A stretch of 64,000 nucleotides of DNA, taken from contig DASXTB010000409.1 in NCBI GenBank assembly GCA_036505615.1, forward strand, positions 1 through 64,000, in the 5' to 3' direction. Of the stretch, positions 17,308 through 26,198 are shown piece after piece (position 1 is the stretch's first letter; each line of letters opens with the position of its first letter). Made by a program: the position numbers and the translations under genes. Under the pieces are notes generated by a model. It ran no database searches and had not been told where the DNA came from. It was given only the letters and a program-made list of their open reading frames with translations. This DNA is from DASXTB01 sp036505615 (GTDB lineage: Bacteria > Acidobacteriota > UBA6911 > JACQSX01).

Positions 17308-18246
17308 TTATATCAATTTCAAAATCGCCTCTAATTCCGGCATTGCCGCAATCTCAAGCAGTTTGCGCGAATAACGCTCCAGTTCCTCTCGACTCTGAAA
17401 CGGGAAACTGATCTTATATCGATTCTCCTCAAAATAAGCAGGAGCCGTCAGCTGGATCTGACCGGGAAGGCGAAAGCGCGCCTTGTTGTCTTCAAACTGC
17501 CGCTGCACTTCGGTCAGTCGCGGGAAACGGCGGGCGTTTAGCCAGTCCTGCCAGGCATCATAAACGTGCAAGGGATTTTCCCGCGAGCGAACTCTTTCCA
17601 ACTCTTTGATCAGTTCCAATTTCTCTATGCTGCAGATGCGCGTCACTTCTTCCATTAGATCGAGCAGCTCCCGTTGCTTGTTGGCTCCCAGCTTCAGCGA
17701 AATGAACCACTCTCCAATCTGATTCTCGTGCGGTGTCCAGGCGCAGAGGCGATGGGCTGTGTACAGGTAGATTTGTCCGCGAGCCACGCGCAACTGTATT
17801 TCTTCGGGCAGTGTTAGAAGTGCGCTCAACTGCTGCACGACCAATTGATTGAACTTGATGCCAAGCAGTGGAAACAGGCTCTGCGCCAACTCCTCTCTTG
17901 ACCAGCCGTTGAGGGTAAATTTCTCAATGCCGCGGGCACGCTCCACGTCATTCAGCGGCCCGTGGCTGAGACGCTCCAGAAACCCTAACAACACCGTCTG
18001 CTTGCGGTCGTATCCCCGGCACACCATAGCGGGTACCGCCGTCGCACCGGCTGTCCGGGCGGTCTGAAGGCGCCGAAAACCGCAGACGATCCGGTATTCT
18101 TCTCCCTCAGCATGCAGAAACAACGGCTGCACAATCCCAAATTCTTTCACCCCTTGGATTGGGTGCGGATCCGGATGGAAGGAGACTCGAAAAAGTTCGT
18201 CGGGCAGGATCTTCTGAATGGAGACACTCTCAAGATTTTGGGTCAC
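17308..18246 (-). CDS. ParB/Spo0J-like nuclease-fold domain protein
   Basis: A 312-residue protein. The N-terminal 90 residues carry the ParB/Srx fold ('IQGVKEFGIVQPLFLHAEG', then 'YRIVCGFRRLQTARTAG', equivalent to the GERRxRAA box). The middle part resembles the ParB HTH region; the C-terminal 120 residues are not recognised and lack the usual leucine-zipper dimer domain. No parA lies nearby, so a role in chromosome partition is unlikely. It is encoded just upstream of the SPL-type protein, suggesting a joint function. Confidence 0.82.
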   Translation of the reverse strand: MTQNLESVSIQKILPDELFRVSFHPDPHPIQGVKEFGIVQPLFLHAEGEEYRIVCGFRRLQTARTAGATAVPAMVCRGYDRKQTVLLGFLERLSHGPLNDVERARGIEKFTLNGWSREELAQSLFPLLGIKFNQLVVQQLSALLTLPEEIQLRVARGQIYLYTAHRLCAWTPHENQIGEWFISLKLGANKQRELLDLMEEVTRICSIEKLELIKELERVRSRENPLHVYDAWQDWLNARRFPRLTEVQRQFEDNKARFRLPGQIQLTAPAYFEENRYKISFPFQSREELERYSRKLLEIAAMPELEAILKLI

Positions 18247-18690
18247 AGCGTCGATTATAGCGCAGTACCCAGTTCGTAGTTGCCAGTTGCCAGTTACCAG
18301 TTCCCAGTGGTCTATCTTAGTGCCGGATCGGCAACTGATGTCCAGTGCCCAGTGTTCTAGAGCCCAGCGTCCCGTTACCAGTGGCCAGTGGCCAGTTGCC
18401 AGTTCCTGGTTTCATCCTCTGGTTACTGGTGGACGATCCGGCAATAAGATCAACGACTAGGAACTGCCAACTAGCCACTGGCAGCCCGGCGCTGGGCTCT
18501 GGAACGCTGGGTACTGGACATCAGTGGCCAATCCGGCACTAAGATGGGCCACTGGGAACTGGTAACTGGCAACTGGCAACTGGACACTGGGTACTGAGGT
18601 TTTAAAGTTGAAAAAAAGATCCAGAGACGCCAAGATCGAATCTTGAAAATTTTGAGTCGCAAATTAACGGATTCCCCAGTTGTGTAATTA
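18247..18690. repeat. Inverted heptamer tract, unit CCAGTTG / CAACTGG
   Basis: Left arm about 18265-18415 and right arm about 18462-18600 are runs of degenerate 7-bp units (CCAGTTG, CCAGTTA, CCAGTGG and complements) that can fold together. The gap lies between divergent parB-like and uvrD genes; no gene is seen. The last 80 bp before uvrD are ordinary AT-rich sequence and should hold its promoter. Confidence 0.85.
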
Positions 18691-20994
18691 ATGGCAAAGA
18701 CATCTCTTCTCGAAAACCTGAATCAACGTCAGCGCGAGGCCGTCGAGCACGTACAAGGACCCCTTTTGATCCTGGCTGGCGCCGGCAGCGGCAAAACCCG
18801 CACCATTACCTTCCGGATCGCTTACCTGATTGAACAGGGTTGCTCACAGCCCGAAAACATCCTTGCCGTCACCTTCACCAACAAGGCTGCATCCGAGATG
18901 AAGGCGCGGGTGAGGCAGTTGCTCAGCGAACGGAGCGGTAATCCCCTGGTCTCCACCTTTCACTCGTTCGCCGTAAGGATTCTGCGGCGGTACATCGATC
19001 GCCTCGGATACAGGCGCGACTTTACGATTTATGACGCAGACGACTCCAAAGCTGCTGTCAAATCAATCCTGAAAGGACAACGGGTCGATGAAACTTTGCT
19101 CTCGCACCGTAAGGTCCATTCCATGATCAGTTATGCGAAGAATCATTCCATCGGCCCCAAGCAATATCTTGAAAAAGCTTCGAACGGCGAGATGGAGATG
19201 GTTGGCAACGCCTATGCTGCCTACCAGGAATCACTTAAAGAATCCAATGCGGTCGATTTTGACGACTTGATTCTGCTTACGTCGCGCCTCTTGCGGGAGC
19301 ATCCCGATCTGCTCGAGCACTACAATCGCTGGTACCGCTTCATGATGGTCGACGAATATCAGGATACCAACCACCCTCAGTACGACCTGATCAAGCTGAT
19401 GACCACCTACCATGACAACATCTGTGTGGTAGGCGACGAAGACCAGTCGATTTACCGCTTCCGGGGCGCGGATATTCGTAACATCCTGAGCTTTGAGAAA
19501 GACTTTCCTGGAACACGGGTGATCAAGCTGGAACAAAACTACCGTTCTACCCAGACGATTTTGGACGCCGCCGGCGCTGTCGTCAGCCAAAACGTCCAGC
19601 GTAAGGGCAAGGTCCTTTGGACCGAGAATCCCCCCGGGGAAAAAATCGAGCTGTTTGAGGCGGACGACGCACAGGAGGAAGCAGAATTCGTAACGCGGGA
19701 AATCGAGTACCACCTCGATTCCGATCGAGAGACGCGAGTGGCCGTTTTATACCGCACTAACTTCCAGTCCCGCCAGTTTGAAGAGGCGCTGCGCCGGCGG
19801 GGTTTGAGATACAACATTGTGGGAAGCGTGGGTTTTTACGCCAGGGCTGAGATCAAAGACCTGATCGCCTATTTGAAAGTACTGCTGAACCCGAACGACG
19901 CGATTATGCTCACGCGCATTATCAATGCTCCCGCCCGAGGTCTCGGGAAGGCGACAATGGATCGGCTGGGTCAGCTCGCCTTCCAGAACCGTATTTCCAT
20001 ATGGGAAGCTCTACAAAAAGCTCTACAGGAAGATCTATTCAGCGCTCGTACCCTCGCAGCACTAAACCGTTTCAGCAACTTAATTCAACTTCTGCAGTCA
20101 AAAATGGCATCCGCCTCTCTGGGAGATTTACTGGAGATGATCGCCGCCCAGAGCGGCTACATCGAAGCGCTGCGGAGTGAAAATACGGATGAAGCGCAGA
20201 ACCGGATCCTAAATATCATGGAATTGATCAATGCTGCTCGGGAGGCGCAGCGCGGCGGGCAAACAGTGCAGGAATTTCTGGACCACGCGGCGCTGGTTTC
20301 AGATACCGACGACCTGGACAGCCAAGCCCGAATCGTCTTGCTCACTATGCACAACGCCAAAGGCCTGGAATTCCCCATCGTTTTTGTCGCCGGGTGCGAG
20401 GAAGGCCTGTTTCCCCACATCCGGTCTAACGAAACCACCGAGGACCTGGAAGAGGAACGCCGGCTTTGTTACGTGGCAATGACGCGGGCAAAACGGAAGC
20501 TGTACGTAACTTACTCTCGCTTGCGGCGCTTTTATGGTGGAGATATTCCAGGCATGGTACAAGCCTCACGGTTCATTTCCGAAATACCGCCCCAGTTGCT
20601 GGAATTGAGGAGTCCGACCCTTGGCTTGAGCGACAGTATTCCGTCTGAACGATTTGCTTCACGGGGCATCTTTCCCAAGTCGGGGGTTACCCGGCCTCGC
20701 GAGGTCATGTCGCGTTCGGCTCGAAGTTATGGCGGTCCCACGCACAATACGCCGGACGCCGTACGAAAGTTCCTCCAGCAGCGCCAGGCGGCCGTCCCCG
20801 CCGGCCCTGAGCCGCAGCGGCCGGCACGCGGGTCCACAATGAAACCGGGCACCCAAGTGCGGCATGAAAAGTACGGTGTCGGGGTAGTGGTCGATCGGGA
20901 ACAAGCGGGCGATGATTTCAAGATCACCGTGAGCTTTGCCGGTTGGGGAACGAAAAAACTAATGGAGCGTTATGCGAAGTTGAAGAAAGTGTGA
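18691..20994 (+). CDS. UvrD/PcrA/Rep-type superfamily 1 DNA helicase
   Basis: A 767-residue SF1A helicase, ATP-driven 3'-5' strand separation in repair and replication restart. Motif I 'LAGAGSGKTRTITF' at residues 28-41, motif Ia 'AVTFTNKAASEMKARV', motif II 'MMVDEYQDTNHPQY', motif III 'VVGDEDQSIYRFRGA', motif IV 'LEQNYRSTQTI', motif V 'LTMHNAKGLEFPIVFVAGCE' and motif VI 'YVAMTRAKRKLYVTYS' are all intact. The C-terminus ('KYGVGVVVDREQAGDDFKIT') is the small tudor-like domain of PcrA that contacts RNA polymerase. PcrA/UvrD is therefore more likely than Rep. Confidence 0.95.
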   Translation: MAKTSLLENLNQRQREAVEHVQGPLLILAGAGSGKTRTITFRIAYLIEQGCSQPENILAVTFTNKAASEMKARVRQLLSERSGNPLVSTFHSFAVRILRRYIDRLGYRRDFTIYDADDSKAAVKSILKGQRVDETLLSHRKVHSMISYAKNHSIGPKQYLEKASNGEMEMVGNAYAAYQESLKESNAVDFDDLILLTSRLLREHPDLLEHYNRWYRFMMVDEYQDTNHPQYDLIKLMTTYHDNICVVGDEDQSIYRFRGADIRNILSFEKDFPGTRVIKLEQNYRSTQTILDAAGAVVSQNVQRKGKVLWTENPPGEKIELFEADDAQEEAEFVTREIEYHLDSDRETRVAVLYRTNFQSRQFEEALRRRGLRYNIVGSVGFYARAEIKDLIAYLKVLLNPNDAIMLTRIINAPARGLGKATMDRLGQLAFQNRISIWEALQKALQEDLFSARTLAALNRFSNLIQLLQSKMASASLGDLLEMIAAQSGYIEALRSENTDEAQNRILNIMELINAAREAQRGGQTVQEFLDHAALVSDTDDLDSQARIVLLTMHNAKGLEFPIVFVAGCEEGLFPHIRSNETTEDLEEERRLCYVAMTRAKRKLYVTYSRLRRFYGGDIPGMVQASRFISEIPPQLLELRSPTLGLSDSIPSERFASRGIFPKSGVTRPREVMSRSARSYGGPTHNTPDAVRKFLQQRQAAVPAGPEPQRPARGSTMKPGTQVRHEKYGVGVVVDREQAGDDFKITVSFAGWGTKKLMERYAKLKKV

Positions 20995-21214
20995 TCGAAC
21001 TGAAACTGAAGGTCGAAAGTCGAAAGTCGAAAGTCGAGGTCGAAAGTCGAGGTCGAAAGTCGGACGTCGAAAGTCGAATGCTATCGACTCGCTCACCTTT
21101 TGAATGGCAAACCTGAAGACCGGCTGACTTGCGACCTGCGACTTTCGATCTTCGACTTTCAACCTTCGACTTTCGACAGGACCTGCGACTTGCGACCTTT
21201 TAAAAGGACCCTCC
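20995..21214. repeat. Inverted heptamer tract, unit GTCGAAA / TTTCGAC
   Basis: Left arm 21011-21078 is a run of GTCGAAA/GTCGAGG units; right arm about 21125-21200 is the complement (TTTCGAC, CTTGCGA, CCTGCGA). It lies between uvrD and the permease gene; AAAGGA at about 21203 is the permease Shine-Dalgarno. The same family recurs at 50490-50690. Confidence 0.85.
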
Positions 21215-23104
21215 ATGAAGAACATCCTGTTTAAGAGAAAGAACCCCGACCAGTTGATCAGCGATTCCGAAATGCCGGAAAGAAGGATGAAGCGATCCCT
21301 TTCGGCCTTCGATCTGACTGCTTTGGGTGTGGGAGCTACCGTGGGCGCAGGAATCTTCGCACTTACTGGAACGGCGGCAGCGGGAAAGACAACCGTCGGC
21401 GCTCCGCCGGCCTTCGTTGATACACCGGTGCTTAACTTTATTCTGCAACGGTTCACGGGCGGATCGCTCGAATTGGGCAGGCTGGGCGCTGGACCGGCCA
21501 TTACGATTTCCTTTCTAGTCGCCGCGCTGGCCTGTGCCCTGGCAGCGCTCTGCTATGCCGAGCTGGCGGCGATGATCCCCGTCTCGGGCAGCGCCTACAC
21601 GTACGCCTATGCGACGCTGGGAGAAATGATTGCATGGATCATCGGCTGGGATTTGGTTCTCGAGTATGCTGTGGGGAACATCGCGGTGGCCACAAGCTGG
21701 TCCGGATTTTTTGTTGAGCTTGCCTACAATACGCTGGGGGCCAAATTTCCGCTTTGGCTGGTGGCCGATTTCAAGACGGCCGAAGGCAAGCTGGCCGAGG
21801 GCGGGTCAAGCCTGCAGATGTTCTCATCTAGTACACTCCCGGTTGTCTTTGGGCATCATCTGGCCTTCAACATTCCTGCCTTCATCATCGTGGCTCTGCT
21901 GACTGCGCTTCTCATCTACGGGATCAAGGAGAGCGCCACCGCCAACACCGTCGCAGTGGCGGTAAAAGTCTGCATTGTGATTTTCTTTATCGCGTATGGC
22001 GCCTCTTATATTTCCCCGCGAAACTGGATACCGTTTGCACCTAACGGTTTTCTGGGAGTGATGGGAGGCGCCGCCATAGTTTTCTTTGCTTTCATTGGCT
22101 TTGATGCTGTCTCCACCACGGCCGAGGAGGCACGCAATCCCCAACGGGACATGCCGATCGGGATGATTGCTTCGCTGGCCATTACCACTGTGCTCTACAT
22201 TGGCGTTTCTCTGGTCGTCACCGGGATGCTGCACTGGCCACAATTGGACGATCCGGCGCCAGTAGCGAAGGCTCTCCGCGAGGCGGGCGGCGCTCGGTGG
22301 GCTCAGGCCTTCGTGAGCGCCGGCGCGCTGGCCGGGCTGACCTCGGTATTGCTGGTATTCCAGCTGGGGCAGCCACGCATCTTCATGGCCATGGCCCGCG
22401 ACGGTCTGTTGCCGCGTTATTTTTCCAAAGTCCATCAACGATTCCGCACTCCTCATGTCACCACCTTCTGGACCGGAGTTTTTGTCGCTGTTCCGGCTCT
22501 GTTCATCGACATCGGTTCGGCAGCCGAATTGACCAATATCGGCACACTGTTTGCGTTCATCCTGGTGTGCGCCGGCGTCATCGCGCTGCGCAAGACGGAT
22601 CCTGGCCGGGTGCGACCTTTCAGGACTCCAATGGTTCCATTGATACCGCTGCTTGGAATTCTGATGTGTGTGGTCCTCATGCTCAGCCTGCCGATTTTGA
22701 CATGGATGCGTTTCTACGGATGGCTGCGGATTGGATTAATGATTTATATCGGATTTGGACTAACGCACAGCGTGATGATCGGGGATGAGAAGGACCGGGA
22801 GAGGACACGTTGGGCCAGCTCTTCCACTGCGGCGATGCTGGGGATTGGAGCATTTTGCATCGATGTGCTGGTGGCGATGCTCGTGTCTATCTACCATCCC
22901 GAATTCATCCATACTGTGGAATTTCTGGCCTTTGGTTTCTTGCTGATTTTTTGCAATCTGGTGCACGCCCGGCTGGCCGTGTCGCGTACGCGCGGAGTTC
23001 CGGATACCGCTGCAACTGGAGGAAGAAACAGGACCGTCGGCATTTCTCTGGCTGTTCTTTCTTCTCTCGCCCTGGTGGTGCTTATAGTTCGGTACATACG
23101 GTAA
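21215..23104 (+). CDS. APC superfamily amino-acid permease (cationic amino acid type)
   Basis: A 629-residue permease with about 14 membrane segments. The N-terminal block 'LGVGATVGAGIFALTGTAAA', 'ALCYAELAAMIPVSGSAYTY', 'IIGWDLVLEYAVGNIAVATS' and 'FFAFIGFDAVSTTAEEARNP' are the signatures of the CAT subfamily. Such carriers import basic or neutral amino acids by proton or sodium coupling; the substrate here is not determinable. Shine-Dalgarno AAAGGA precedes ATG 21215. Confidence 0.92.
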   Translation: MKNILFKRKNPDQLISDSEMPERRMKRSLSAFDLTALGVGATVGAGIFALTGTAAAGKTTVGAPPAFVDTPVLNFILQRFTGGSLELGRLGAGPAITISFLVAALACALAALCYAELAAMIPVSGSAYTYAYATLGEMIAWIIGWDLVLEYAVGNIAVATSWSGFFVELAYNTLGAKFPLWLVADFKTAEGKLAEGGSSLQMFSSSTLPVVFGHHLAFNIPAFIIVALLTALLIYGIKESATANTVAVAVKVCIVIFFIAYGASYISPRNWIPFAPNGFLGVMGGAAIVFFAFIGFDAVSTTAEEARNPQRDMPIGMIASLAITTVLYIGVSLVVTGMLHWPQLDDPAPVAKALREAGGARWAQAFVSAGALAGLTSVLLVFQLGQPRIFMAMARDGLLPRYFSKVHQRFRTPHVTTFWTGVFVAVPALFIDIGSAAELTNIGTLFAFILVCAGVIALRKTDPGRVRPFRTPMVPLIPLLGILMCVVLMLSLPILTWMRFYGWLRIGLMIYIGFGLTHSVMIGDEKDRERTRWASSSTAAMLGIGAFCIDVLVAMLVSIYHPEFIHTVEFLAFGFLLIFCNLVHARLAVSRTRGVPDTAATGGRNRTVGISLAVLSSLALVVLIVRYIR

Positions 23105-23450
23105 TAAGCCAGCTATCAGCCATCAGTCATCGGTCATCGGTCATCGGTAGTCAGTCATTGGTAGTCCTCTCATCGGTCATTAGCTTCCGTGAGCAACTGG
23201 ACCAGGGATCTGATTTATTTTCAAAAATTGCTTCGCAAATTTTCAGCTGGAGGAGTTATGTAAAGCGGAGACTTGGCAAATTAGACCAGGAATTGCGTAT
23301 GTTTCTCCGCTTGATCAACGGCTACGTCCGATCGATAGGAGACCGATGACTGATGACCGATGACCGATGACTGATAACCGATGACTGATGGCTGATGGCC
23401 GATGACCAATGACCGATTAACGATGACTGATGACCGACGACGCAGAATCG
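23105..23450. repeat. Inverted heptamer tract, unit GTCATCG / CGATGAC
   Basis: Left arm about 23112-23185 (GTCATCG, GTCATTG, GTAGTCA units), right arm about 23340-23450 (CGATGAC, TGATGAC units). The roughly 150-bp loop is unique sequence without a convincing gene. The right arm runs into the 3' end of the beta-propeller gene and encodes its last residues. Confidence 0.85.
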
Positions 23451-24439
23451 GTCTGCAGGCGTTCCAGTATGGAAATGGTTCTGGACCCGCGGTTACAGAC
23501 AAAAACGTAGGCGTTGTCGCGGCTCACATGCACTGCAGCTGGTTTGACGCCGACTGCAACTTGCTCCAGCTCGGTAAATGACTCCAGGTCGAAGATTGCA
23601 ACTTTGCCTTCCAGACCGTTTGTCACGTACAGATACTTGCCGTCGCCGCTAATCTCCATTGCAGTCGGGCCACTTCCGGTCGAGATGTGTTTGGTTTCTT
23701 TCTCTTCGTCCAGGGAAATCCGCACTACACTGTTGCGAGGTCCAAGCGCGAACAACCAGCGCTCCTGAGGATCGACAACCAGCGGTGTGTCCCTTGCCGT
23801 AACAACATTGAACGTACGGATCACCTTTTTTAGCGTCATATCAACGACGGCTATCTGTTGCATACCCACCGCAACGTAAGCTTGACCTCTCTGCGTCGCT
23901 ACGGCCAAGCCCGCGATTGGAGAGTTAAACTCTACTTCCTTGATGGGACGGTATGTAAAGGGGCTGAGAAAGGCGAGCTTCTGATGACGGGCCAGAAGCA
24001 CCAAGACCTCACGCTGGTATTGTCCGAAAAAGGTCGGTCCCCCGCCCAGTGGGATGCTGCGGGTAAAGCGGTTTCCATAAAGATCGATCAAGGAGATTTT
24101 GCGGCCGCTCCAGTGTCCGATCAGAGCAAGCTTGTCTCCCGGCAACACGTGAATAAACAGCAGTGAACCATCCAGCCGAAGACGGCTTGTCACCCTGCCC
24201 AACCTCAAGTCGTAAAATAGTACTTGATCATCTCCTGTAGTAATAACCAACTTCCGGTTATCGGGCGTCACCCAGCTGGCAATCGGAACTGATTCCAACT
24301 TTACTGTCGTGAAAAGACGATGAGTCTGCTGCGCGTTGGCAATGGACCAAAGTGCGAAGCTGGCAAGAAAGAATGAGGCTGGACCGTTGAATTTCGGTTT
24401 TCTGCGCAAGTCTTTCCCCTGGCAATCGTCGTCAGTCAT
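23417..24439 (-). CDS. Exported YncE-like beta-propeller protein
   Basis: A 340-residue protein with an N-terminal hydrophobic signal ('ASFFLASFALWSIANAQQ', residues 20-40 after ATG 24439) and about seven WD40/YVTN-like blades. Repeated signs are 'PDNRKLVITTGDDQVLFYDL', 'ALIGHWSGRKISLIDL', 'DGKYLYVTNGLEGKVAIFDL' and 'VSRDNAYVFVCNRGSRTISI'. Function unknown; YVTN propellers often bind surface ligands. The frame continues upstream to 24514, but that part is translated hexamer repeat, so ATG 24439 is preferred. The final residues ('SVISHR') come from the heptamer tract, so the original stop has probably been lost. Confidence 0.8.
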   Translation of the reverse strand: MTDDDCQGKDLRRKPKFNGPASFFLASFALWSIANAQQTHRLFTTVKLESVPIASWVTPDNRKLVITTGDDQVLFYDLRLGRVTSRLRLDGSLLFIHVLPGDKLALIGHWSGRKISLIDLYGNRFTRSIPLGGGPTFFGQYQREVLVLLARHQKLAFLSPFTYRPIKEVEFNSPIAGLAVATQRGQAYVAVGMQQIAVVDMTLKKVIRTFNVVTARDTPLVVDPQERWLFALGPRNSVVRISLDEEKETKHISTGSGPTAMEISGDGKYLYVTNGLEGKVAIFDLESFTELEQVAVGVKPAAVHVSRDNAYVFVCNRGSRTISILERLQTDSASSVISHR

Positions 24440-24455
24440 TCGGCATTGGCCGGAT

Positions 24456-24570
24456 AAAAGCCGATCACGACCACGTTCACGAGCAGGTCCACGCCTACGC
24501 GGACGAAAATACACAATCGCTCACGATTCGACTGGTCGTAGTCGTGGACGTTGACGTGTTAGCGGGCCGG
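24456..24570 (-). repeat. Hexamer palindromic element, copy B
   Basis: Inverted arms of ACGTTC/GAACGT-type 6-bp units around a core containing 'AATCGCTCACGATTCGA'. Its reverse complement aligns over about 110 bp, at roughly 90% identity by eye, with copy A at 30931-31065, loop included. It is a dispersed element rather than chance simple sequence. Confidence 0.85.
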
Positions 24571-24955
24571 CAAATCTGGTTTTTTTACCACATTTTCCCG
24601 GCGTATCGCCCCCGCACAGGTCCTCCAAAACCCGAAGGGTTTACAGAGTAAAGCCGGCGGCAAAGCCCGCGCCTTTTGCGGGCGACGCCGCCGGTTGGCC
24701 ATCCATCCAAGACGATCCGCCCTGAAAGCGCCTAAGAATTTTTCGCAAATTTGAAACCAAGCCCATTTAGTTCTTCGACCCGCTATATCTGTGGCGCTCA
24801 GGCTCTGCGACGCCTTCAGCGTCAGATAGTTTATGGAAACGGTTAACCGGCGGCGACGCCCCGCAAAAACCGCGGGCTCTGCCGCCGGCTATACTCTCTA
24901 AACCCTTCGGGTTTTACCGGCGGCCTCTTACATCCTTAGCTGCGGTTTGCGAACG
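24571..24955. repeat. Gap with 70-bp inverted repeat
   Basis: Arms 24627-24696 and 24845-24915 are inverted copies with few mismatches (key parts 'AACCCGAAGGGTTTA' and 'GCCGGCGGC'). The 148-bp loop holds a smaller imperfect inverted repeat near 24785-24832. No gene is seen. The strong GC-rich stem may act as a transcription barrier. Confidence 0.8.
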
Positions 24956-26131
24956 TCACCGATAGAAAACTACCCGATCGCCACTCTCGCACTTTCGAAA
25001 TCGGTCTATCCATTCAACGCACTGCTCCGCGTTGGCCGCCTGACGCACATCTATATGATTCGTGCCGTCCAGGTTTTGGCGAATAAAAGATTGCAGGACA
25101 TGCGTTTCCCACCGCTCCTCCAAAGTTAGGTCCGAGAAATACACTCTCCCGATGTCAGCAATAAGTTTCTTTCGTTGGTCGCTTCGACCGCTGTACCGAA
25201 AATCGCCGCCAAATTTGCCGCCTCGCATGAAAAACAGTCGCACTGCGTTCTTCTTCTCTGATGGAAGCACCAGAATTAAGTCGGACGCGCGGTAATACTC
25301 GGCTTGGCGCTCCCGCACTTCGAGCTGGAAGTTGACTTCAGGTCGCCACCTTTCGATGGCGCGGGCTTCTTCCAGAAATGCCTCCAATTCGCTGCCCAGA
25401 GACTGAAAATCCAATGAGTAGAGCCGCTGATGGATGCGCTGCAATTTTTCATCCCACAATTCACAAGAAACGAAATAGCTGCGAATGCGCCTGTTCAGGT
25501 TCTTACTTTTTCCTACGTAGAAGACCCTTCCCCTCTGGTCGCTCATCCAGTAAATTCCCGGGGTCTCGGGAATTGCCGCCAGCCATTCGGCCGAGAACCC
25601 GAAGCGACTGAAATCAATCTCACTGCGGCCGTCAACCAGCGTTTGCACTCGCTTCAAACCGCAGTTGTCGTCCAAAAACTGTACCGCATCACCCAGGAGG
25701 GCAGCGATTTGGTCCGTATTGGCTGGTTCCCGGAAGGTGCTACCCAGGCGCGCGGCAACTTCGGCCAGAGTTACTCGCCGCGCTGCTTTGCTGCGATTTG
25801 GAAACGCCGCGCGCCACAGTTCCTGAAACTCCCAGGCGCGGCAGTCCGCATCAGGCAGCCAGCCGGCTAACCGGCTCAGCAGATCGAGTGCAACACGCAG
25901 ATTGGGCCAGCATATGACGCAAGACTGCAGACAACGATGAAACTGGACCGGGCCGTCCGACGCGCCGGGCTGCCCGCCAGGAGCGCTGCGCCTATCAGGG
26001 TTGGAGACGAGCGAAAATGGAGAGTCATCCCAGTCCTGTGCGGAAAGACACAAGCCTTCGGGAACCACCAACCGGCATGCAGCATGGCAGACGGTTCCTC
26101 CAATCCAGAGTCGCGCCAGCAGTTCTTCCAT
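24956..26131 (-). CDS. GIY-YIG nuclease domain protein (UvrC/Cho-like) with N-terminal extension
   Basis: A 391-residue protein from ATG 26131; an in-frame GTG at 26212 would overlap the divergent EamA gene, so the start is uncertain. The GIY-YIG nuclease domain is clear: 'PETPGIYWMSDQRGRVFYVG', 'SKNLNRRIRSYF' and the catalytic-Glu helix 'LEAFLEEARAIERWRPEVN' as in UvrC/Cho. It lacks the UvrB-binding and HhH parts of UvrC. The N-terminal 170 residues are cysteine- and proline-rich; their position suggests the DnaQ-like exonuclease usually fused to such domains, but the acidic DEDD residues are not visible. Possibly a DNA-repair nuclease with a decayed exonuclease half. Confidence 0.72.
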   Translation of the reverse strand: MEELLARLWIGGTVCHAACRLVVPEGLCLSAQDWDDSPFSLVSNPDRRSAPGGQPGASDGPVQFHRCLQSCVICWPNLRVALDLLSRLAGWLPDADCRAWEFQELWRAAFPNRSKAARRVTLAEVAARLGSTFREPANTDQIAALLGDAVQFLDDNCGLKRVQTLVDGRSEIDFSRFGFSAEWLAAIPETPGIYWMSDQRGRVFYVGKSKNLNRRIRSYFVSCELWDEKLQRIHQRLYSLDFQSLGSELEAFLEEARAIERWRPEVNFQLEVRERQAEYYRASDLILVLPSEKKNAVRLFFMRGGKFGGDFRYSGRSDQRKKLIADIGRVYFSDLTLEERWETHVLQSFIRQNLDGTNHIDVRQAANAEQCVEWIDRFRKCESGDRVVFYR

Positions 26132-26198
26132 AAATTGCCGTGTTCCAGGTATTTGTCGGCGCGTGGCCACAACGATGCTAAAATTCGCGGTTTGTTTT

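Noticed and set aside
17308..18246. ParB of a partition system
   Set aside because: No parA, no parS-like palindromes, and no C-terminal dimer domain seen.
22810..23349. Open frame overlapping the end of the permease and the following loop
   Set aside because: Shadow of the permease frame that continues into repeat; no recognisable product.
26001..26198. Upstream extension of the EamA transporter
   Set aside because: It overlaps the divergent nuclease gene, and the residues are not membrane-like; ATG 26199 gives the usual N-terminus.
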